Shown here: in pieces, positions 26,493-34,700 of the stretch | How positions within the stretch are numbered: the first letter of the stretch is position 1 | How the letters are laid out: every line of letters begins with the position of its first letter | From: an uncultured Bacteroidales bacterium | Lineage (GTDB): Bacteria > Bacteroidota > Bacteroidia > Bacteroidales > Paludibacteraceae | Length of the DNA stretch: 38,377 nt | Assembly: GCA_900316005.1 (NCBI GenBank) | Contig: ONBH01000019.1 | Coordinates: forward strand, 1 to 38,377 | Reading direction: 5' to 3' | Notes under the pieces: generated by a model | Database searches by the model: none | The model's input: only the letters and a program-made list of their open reading frames with translations | What the model was told of the DNA's origin: nothing | Program-made: the position numbers and the translations under genes

Positions 26493-27629
26493 TTATCTTC
26501 GATGCAGAATCAGGTCATCGAGCAGATGATGCAGTAGCGTCGGGTCGAGGTCTCCGTCCAAGACAAAGACGAAATAGGTATTGACATCCAACTCGTTGTT
26601 ATCCGCGAAGTCGGGATTCATGTACCACATATTGCCCGACATCAGCACCTCTTGGTCCACGCGGTTCGGGTCGGGTATGAACGGCAAACCCTCTACATCA
26701 CGGATATCCTCCAGCAGGAATCCTACCGACAGCTCGTTGGGGTCCTCGTTCGGCATCGCCTTGAGACAGGTAGCGCGGCGATTGATGTAGCGGGACTTGG
26801 TCGAAACCGTCATGCTATCCAGTTGCACCTTATCCAGCACATACCCCCCACTCCGTTTCTTGAGCACACCCGAGACAGAGACCTGCTGCCCTCGGCGGTT
26901 CTGAAAATTCATCTTGACGCGCTTCTTGATATAGGCGGTGGGCACCCGGAAGCGATAGGATGAATGAATGACCTTTCTGAAGACACTCTCATAGATATCG
27001 GTGAGGTTGTCGTAGCAGATGACAGACGGGGCTTTCTCCTTGCCCTTAGACGAGAAACGCAGGCATGCCAGTTGGGTATTGAGGTAAGCCAGGAACTCGT
27101 CGTCAGACATATTATTGCGCCGCTGCATCTCGCTGAGTTCATCGCCCTTGAGAATCAGCGGATAGACCTCAAAGGTGTTGCGGTCAAAGGCTCCCATCGC
27201 TTTGCTGAGCGCCTGATGCACCCGATTACTATACTTATCGTACGTCAGCAGACGGCGGGTACGACCATCGTTTTTGGCCGCTTGCGCCGAGGCATTATCA
27301 AAACCGTCGGTGAGCAGGAAGATGTAATAACGCGTCGCCGGGTCGCCATCGGATAGGTTCTTGCGGACATACTGTATGCGCTCAGCCGCCTGCTCCATGG
27401 CATAGAAGACTGCCGAATGGCCACCTTGGGGAATAGAGTCCGTGATGAACTCATGCATCAGGGAGGCTTCAGCCGGCTGCGTCAAGTCGTAGGGAACAGA
27501 CTCAAAATTGGTATTCACCGTCGAGCCGAAGCCTACTACATCGGCGCGAAGAAAACGATTATGCACCGCTCCGCACGAAGCAAAGAGAAGTGCCACAAAT
27601 AACAGAAACAGATTAGTACGTATTCTCAT
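26493..27629 (-). CDS. Lipoprotein with incomplete vWA-like domain
   Basis: The 378-residue product has a lipoprotein signal peptide (hydrophobic FLLFVALLFASC, lipidated Cys19). What follows looks like the later part of a von Willebrand factor A fold: VVGFGSTVNT, then GGHSAVFYAMEQAAERI, then YYIFLLTDGFDN with TDG at 106-108. The first strand with the metal-binding DxSxS motif is missing, because the signal peptide ends where that strand should be. The C-terminal half is unrecognised and looks beta-rich. There is no acidic stretch after Cys19, so surface export is not suggested. It lies 16 nt after the beta-barrel gene and probably shares its transcript. The function is unknown. Confidence 0.8.
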   Translation of the reverse strand: MRIRTNLFLLFVALLFASCGAVHNRFLRADVVGFGSTVNTNFESVPYDLTQPAEASLMHEFITDSIPQGGHSAVFYAMEQAAERIQYVRKNLSDGDPATRYYIFLLTDGFDNASAQAAKNDGRTRRLLTYDKYSNRVHQALSKAMGAFDRNTFEVYPLILKGDELSEMQRRNNMSDDEFLAYLNTQLACLRFSSKGKEKAPSVICYDNLTDIYESVFRKVIHSSYRFRVPTAYIKKRVKMNFQNRRGQQVSVSGVLKKRSGGYVLDKVQLDSMTVSTKSRYINRRATCLKAMPNEDPNELSVGFLLEDIRDVEGLPFIPDPNRVDQEVLMSGNMWYMNPDFADNNELDVNTYFVFVLDGDLDPTLLHHLLDDLILHRR

Positions 27630-27645
27630 TGTTGGTATCCAAAAA

Positions 27646-28749
27646 TTAGCGTGTTGCCCTGCGGCGGGAGTAGTTATAGTTGCGGTTCAAGACGCGCAGG
27701 AATTGTTCCGGAAACTCGTAGAAGTACGTGAACTTCAGTCCTGCTGAGAACTCATTCATCCGGCTATCGGCCGCCTCTGCGGTGGTATAGACATGATTGA
27801 AGGTGAAGGTCTCGAAGTTAAACTTGGTGTCATAGGGCACCGATACAAACTGATTACCCGACGAGGGACTGAGTGTCAACAGCCCGTAGTCGGCATAAGC
27901 CGCGATACGGAGGTGATTGACACCCAGGTAGAACTCCCACCCTACTTCGGCGGAAGCCATGATATTGAAGCGGATATTCCACAGCGCCGGCCCTGTATAA
28001 TTTAGCGGCACATTATGGCGATACCCGTGATTATCCATCTCCCCGTACATGCCTATATAGCGCGAGCTGTAGTCGGCCTCGGATGTCGCATTGCACTTCA
28101 TGACAGTCTGTCCCCAGAACGAGAGGCTGAGTTTGGGGCCGGCAAGGAAGTAGAAACCATCGAAGTTAGCGCCCAAGAGCAAGGGTATCTGCAGCGAGAG
28201 TGTACGCGCCACATCCTTGCGCTCGGTAAAGGAATAATATAATACATCCACAGGCACGCCATACGAGTCCAGAATGGTATTCCAGCGGATATCCGTTGTC
28301 AGGGCGCCATAGAGTTGGTTGGTATAAAAGACATCATGCACCGAGTCGCTGTACTGGCGGAACGAAATACCGGCGCCGGTCTGCAGCATGAAGTAACCGC
28401 TCTCGTATTCAAAGAGCCCACCAATGGACAGTCCTCCGCCGCCCAGATGCTTCACATCAGGCACGTTGTGGAAGAGACGTCCGTAACCGGCATCCACCCA
28501 GAAACCTGCCAGGTAACACTCGCCCGAGTGAACGGAAGATTTCAAGCCCTTTCGATCGGAGGTCTTACGGCGGTCGTGGGTGCGATAAGGTGAGACATGA
28601 TTGCGGTGCTGCTTATCAATACGACGGTCACCCGTGTCAATACGCGACTGGGCATACGCTGCTGCAGGCAACATCAGCATGATTGTCATCAAGCAGACTA
28701 TGGAGGTCAAGAATCTACGCATAAGGGATTGGATTTTCATATTCATCAT
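27646..28749 (-). CDS. Outer-membrane beta-barrel protein
   Basis: A cleavable signal peptide (FLTSIVCLMTIMLMLPAAAYAQS) is followed by a basic linker. After it come alternating strands rich in Tyr, Phe and Gly (YLAGFWVDAGYGRLF, GGGLSIGGLFEYESGYFMLQ, GFYFLAGPKLSLSFWG, VGWEFYLGVNHLRIAAYADY), typical of small Bacteroidetes outer-membrane barrels. The start at 28749 is the first Met after the giant gene's stop (28754); an earlier Met at 28779 overlaps that gene, and 28740 is also possible. The C-terminal part resembles the partial gene at the right edge of the window. By position it may anchor or help export the giant protein, as SprF does for SprB, but no PorP/SprF match is claimed. Confidence 0.82.
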   Translation of the reverse strand: MMNMKIQSLMRRFLTSIVCLMTIMLMLPAAAYAQSRIDTGDRRIDKQHRNHVSPYRTHDRRKTSDRKGLKSSVHSGECYLAGFWVDAGYGRLFHNVPDVKHLGGGGLSIGGLFEYESGYFMLQTGAGISFRQYSDSVHDVFYTNQLYGALTTDIRWNTILDSYGVPVDVLYYSFTERKDVARTLSLQIPLLLGANFDGFYFLAGPKLSLSFWGQTVMKCNATSEADYSSRYIGMYGEMDNHGYRHNVPLNYTGPALWNIRFNIMASAEVGWEFYLGVNHLRIAAYADYGLLTLSPSSGNQFVSVPYDTKFNFETFTFNHVYTTAEAADSRMNEFSAGLKFTYFYEFPEQFLRVLNRNYNYSRRRATR

Positions 28750-28753
28750 CGGC

Positions 28754-31700
28754 TTATTTAACAAGGATCTTGACATCACGTCTCAGTCCGGTGGTATCTT
28801 TCAATCGAATAATATACATACCCGGGACGGCGGGTACGCGCAGGTCGGCGGCCGCATGGTCGTCGGGCACGAACGAACCGCTCTTATAGAGCGTGCCGTG
28901 GGGGTCGTAGATGTAGTAGTCGCCTTGGTTGGGCGATAGGATATAGACTACGGGATTCTCCTTCTCCACAATCGTCGGAACAACGGAGATATACGGCGTA
29001 GTAGGCATGAGCGGGTCTTCGGGCCCTATTGACGCCTGTATCGGGCAGGTCGGGATGGCATAGTCCTCGCCCTCACGTGTCAGGGCTACGTAGTACCATC
29101 CGCCGTCCTCCAGGTAATGCGGCTGGAACAGGTACGAATCGGTCTCGCCGACAAGCAGTTTGTTGTTCTGATACCACTGATAGGCATCGAAACGATACCC
29201 GCCATTCAGTTCGGGCACAAGAATACCGATGGCGTCGTTCCAGTGCTGCTCTATAATCCACGACGGGTAGCGAATCAACAGGTCGTACTCCTGCGCCACA
29301 ATCTCGTTATCCACGCAGACACCCTCCAGGTACAACTTGGCGTGATACCAGTCGGGGCGCACATAATCCTGCCGCGTTGAAGGCTCTGGAATCGGCACAA
29401 GAATAAGCGAGTCATCATAGACCTTGTTGACGATATTATCCAACTGGTCATTCTCATCGTAGATGATGGAATAGGTCTTAGGCTTGCGCACGCCGCAGCT
29501 AACGGCTATCGCATACCCGCCACCGTCGGCACATACATCCGTGACGACAATGTTATACTCACGCGGGTCTATCTTGGTCAGATACAAGGTCTCGATATGC
29601 TTGCAACCGTAGATATTTAGTCCGGTATCCACATAGGTGCCACCTTCGGTCAGGTAACGACTGTGGAAGGGATAGGAATCGCCGATACAGAGGGTGTCCC
29701 ATACCTCGGAATAGGTTATCGGACGCACATGGATGGTCAGCTTATAGACAGAGTCGCAACCGTTCACCGTCAGGCACGAATCCCAGTAAGTCACCGTCGT
29801 ATCCTCCGTCATCAGCCATACGCGTGCCAGCAGCGAGTCAATGGGGTGACCATGCCAGTTCTCATAGCCCTCATCCACGCATACGGATACGGAGTCGGGG
29901 AAGTAGTACGACTGTGTAAAGCGCACGCGGAAATAGAAGGTCGAGTCGTTGCCCCACGTGGTGTAGGTGCGGATGGTGTCGTAAAGGGTCGTAGCCAGTT
30001 GCGCAGTATAGGTGCGCCCATGCCACATAGTGCTCTCACCCGTACAGAAGACACGTGCCGTGTCGTAGTGCTCGTAGTACACCGTGAAGCGGGCTCGATA
30101 AACCGAGTCACAGCCGTACTTCGAGGTATAACGCACCGTATCATAGTACTCACCTACGCGGTAGTCGCCGCCCGCCTGATACCCTACATAGCGCTGATTC
30201 TGCCATACACTCACTTCATCGTCACGGAAGGTGAATACCGTATCGAAGGCATAATCGGGCGATACGTGCAGGTAGGTGCGGTAGATCGAGTCGCAGCCAT
30301 AGATACTATATAAGGTGTCATCCAGCACATAGTCGCCTACGGCCCATTCCTCGTTGCGGCAGATGGAGTCATACTGCTCGTAGAGGTAAACGGGGTGGTG
30401 ACTGAGATAGAGGATAAAGGTCGAGTCGCAATGACATACCTTCGTCTTTAGGCTGTCGTAATAGACACCCGGCTGCGTCAGGGTGCGACCGCGCCAGTAG
30501 TAAGGCTGGTTGCCGCAGATGACGTCGGTGTCGCGCTGGGTGTACCAGTCGAAGAAATAGACATCCAGGATATACGTACTGTCGCAGGCCTCGCCCGTAC
30601 TGTAAGTCACCGTATAGGTCGTATATACATCGCGTTCGTTCGCGGGCTCATAGTAGATACGCTGCAGATGCCAATCGACGGTATCATTCTTGCAGATATA
30701 CTGCGTCTGACGGCTGTAGAATGACGGCACCACATAGAGGTGCAGCACAAATACCGAGTCGCAACCATGTGCCGTAGGCACGGTGTCGTAGTAGGTGCCG
30801 GTCGTCCAGTAGTTCACGTTGATATGGTTGCGCCAGTTGGTCAGCACGTTCGAGCAGGTCGTGATGGTCGTATCGAAGCGATACGACGGATAGATATCCA
30901 GCGTCAGTTCCACAATACTATCGCAACCCGTTACCTGCGAGTAGAGCGAGTCAAGCAGGATGACCTGCCTGTCAGCTCGATAATCCTGATAGTTGGCGGG
31001 GTAATACTCCGCCGATGTATGATACCAACGGTCATGACCGAAAGTCCATGTCGAGTCATTATCGCATATCGACTCATGGATACGGGTGTACGCCATCGTG
31101 TCGATGCGGAGCTGCAGGTAGTAGATGACATCGCAGCCGAACTCATTCTGGTATCTCGCCGTATCGGCATACGCAATGGTATCCGGCAAGTAGATGACAC
31201 TATCGTAGCGAGCCGTCGCGGGTGCTATCGCTCCCCAGCGGAGCGTGTCGTAGTCAACGCCTACATATAGGCGGCGCTGCCAGGTGATGAGGTCGTTAGA
31301 GCATACTACGTACGCGGAGTCAAACCGCCCGACGGGATGTACCGTCAGCGTCAGCGTCCATACACTGTCACAACCGCCACCATCGTGGCACAGCGAACAG
31401 GTCTGCGTCTTCAGCGAGTCCACATAATGGAATGTACCGATCCGGCTGACGGCTATCGAATCTGTCCACTCGCCGGTCTCCACAAGGTAGAGCAGGCGGT
31501 TCTCGTGGTTCTCCCATCTGAAAGGTACATAGCGGCAGGTCGCCGTATCCGGCGTATGGTACAGATACGTGGGGTGCACATAGATGACATGCACCGCCAG
31601 GCTGTCACACCCGACGCGGGTGGTGTCCCAATAGTGCAACTCCATGCGCTGAACCTCGTGCGTCGGGCTCACCCATTCGCCGTTGGCGTTGTAGGTAGTG

Positions 31701-34700
31701 CCGTAGAAGAGGAAACTATCGTTATCGCAGATAGAATGATAGGTCGTATCCTGCGCCTCTAAGTAGGCAGGATTGACATGCAGGTTCAGATGATATGCCG
31801 AGTCGCAGCCTTGCGCCGAGGTCCAGATCGTATCAAACCGATAATCGCCGGCCGTCAGGTCGTATATCAGGCGTCTCTGCCACTCCAACGTATCGTTCGA
31901 GCAGATGGTTATAACCTCTGTATAGTCATAGACGGAGTCCACACGCAGCAGCAGGGTCCATACGCTATCGCAACCGTGTGCCTCGGTATGGAGACTGTCG
32001 CGGAAGATGTGTTCGCCTACGCCCAGCCCGGCGGGGATAGTATAGTGGTCAGCCCATTCGTAGGCAAAGCCCTGACAAACGGAGTCGCGCGTGGTGCGTT
32101 CCGCCGCAGAGAGGTAGGTGGGATAGAACTCCAATACCAGGAAGAACAGCGAGTCATACCCCATATGCGTCACATGGCGATCCAAATACGTCTTCTCCTC
32201 CGTCAAGCCGGTCATCACTACCGAGTCATTACCCTGCAAATCCCTGCGGTACCAGGTATAGGGCACGTTCGAGCAGGTGTAGCCATAGACGGTGTCACGG
32301 TATATCTTACCCTGGCGCAGGAACAACTCAATAGTACTATCGCAAGTCAGTGTCCCCTCTCCTACAGTCGGATAATGCGTGATGATCGTGGTATCGCCGC
32401 CTACGATACGGACATCGTGCGGTAGGCTTGTCATCGAGCCGCCATACAGCACGCCTTGCCAGCGGAGTGTATCCTCATTGGACATCTGCACCTCATAGTA
32501 GTTGTAGTACGACGGCAGGATGGTTAGCGACAACTCATACACACTGTCGCAACCCGCATTGGTCGTCAGCGAGTCATATAAGATATAGGTACCCGCGTGC
32601 GCACGCGAAGCAGTCTTGCTGCGCGTCACGCCATTCAGGTCTTGCCAGGTGTATAGCGTCGTCACCGTGTCCTGGCAGATGGTATCCGTCTGCGGGAAGT
32701 ACCAGGTGGGGTGCACATAGACCACATGCGCTACCATCGAGTCGCAGCCCAGTATGGTGGTGTCCATACGGGTGAACACATATCGCTGCTCGGCATGCGT
32801 CGGACTGACCCACTCGCCATTGGCGTTGTACGTAGTCTCGTAGAATATGAATGGTGCATCATCGCAGATATCGAAATAACTGGTGTCCTGCACCATCGGA
32901 TACGCGGGCAGTACATGCAGCGTCAGGTAGTACGACGAGTCGCACAACTCCTGCGTCACCCAGGTTGTGTCGTAATGGAACGTGCCGGGCGTATGGCCTT
33001 CGTACGTGCGTTTCTGCCAGGTAAGCGTATCGTTAGAGCAGATGGTGATGGTCTCCTCATAGGAATAAACCGTATCCACATGCAGGTAAAGGGTCCAGAT
33101 ACTGTCGCAGCCATGAATAGTCTGCAGACTGTCATGGTACACATAATCTCCCGTACGTGCAATGGAGATGGCTATCGCATCGTGCGTCGCGCCGGTGGAG
33201 TCGGTCCATGTGTATGCAGGCTGGATGACATCCTGGCAGATGGTGTCGTACTGCGCGTGGTAGAACGACGGATGAATCGTAAAACTCAGGTTCTCCAGAT
33301 ACGAACATTTGCCGGCTATTCCGACTTCCTTGCTGATATAGTACGTACCGGGCAACGAGTCAGCGGGCACGATATAATGCAGCTGCGAACCGAAGTAGAA
33401 TGGCTCATCATTCTGGCAGAGGATGGTATCCAGATTCTGCGTGGTGTTGGGTATGACAATCAGGCGCAACTCCATCACGCTATCGCAACCGGCTACCGTC
33501 TTCAGCGAGTCGCGGTAGGTGCCGCTGACGCTGAACTGCATCGGCAGTCCATGCTCATCCAGGTGACCCGTCCAGATATAAGGAAGGTCGGATTGACAGG
33601 TAGTGTCCTCTTCTACCAAGATACGCTCGCCTATGTACGACGGCCGTACGGTCAGCGTCAGCCGGAAAATCGAGTCACAGCCGGGCGCTGCAGCCGAGCA
33701 GGTCGGGCAATCGGAGGTGTACAGATGGTCAATATATACAAACCGCCCCGCTTCAGCGGTCGAGAGCGTCACGGGGTTGCCGGCTTCGTCCGTCAGGCTG
33801 TGTCCCTCGTGGTGCAGCCATGTGAAGGGTTCATCCTGACAGATGACGGAGTCCTCTGCCTGATAGAACGATTCATGCACATAGAGCGTCAGGTAATAAA
33901 TACTATCGCAACTGGATACAGATGCATATGCCGCCGTATCGTAGTGCTGCCCGTGTGCATAGGTGCGTTGCGGAACGGAGGTTCCCGTCTCGGCTTTGTC
34001 ACCCGCGATAAGCAGGTTCTGCCAGCGGACGGTGTCGCGGTCGCAGATATGCAGCGTGTCGTAGTAACTATAGGTAGGATGCACCGTTAGCGCCAAGCGG
34101 AAGACCGAGTCGGTCTCCATCGGCTGACCCTTGGTACGCAAGCTATCATAGATAATATACGTACCCGCCTGCATATGACGGAATACCGTATCCGTAGCGT
34201 GCCCACAATGGTGGGTATCCCAGCGCAAGGTATCGTTGTCGCACATCTCCAGCGACTCCTCGTAGTAGTAGTTGGATGCGATGACGACATGCAGATGGAA
34301 GTAATCATGGCAGCTACAGGTATATTCGCTCTCGCAGATAAAGATTGAGTCCACAAACATATAGGGCGAACCGGCAGCGCTGAACGGGCCTAACACATCG
34401 CTATGCGTGATGCCGTTAGCGGTGCGCACCCAGGTATATTGCACATTATCGGGTATCGTAATCGTTTGTTCCACCAACCGTATCGCACGCGGCGTAAGGT
34501 ATAGGATATAGGTCGTATCGCAGTCCATGACGGAGTCTTGCTGCTCCTCATCCCAACGTTTGCGACCGGGCACCGAGTCAATGACCATATAACTCCGTCC
34601 GCCCGCGCGAGGTGGCAGATAGGTCAGGCTGTCGGCGCGAACATATTCACCCGTCGAGTTGTTCCATAGACGCTTGGTCTGGTCCATCGCGTAGCGACCC

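Noticed and set aside
32711..34090. A 459-codon open frame on the + strand opposite the giant gene, with several more of 90-220 codons
   Set aside because: They mirror the repeated codons of the giant gene, have no family motifs, and change with the repeat units; they are shadows.
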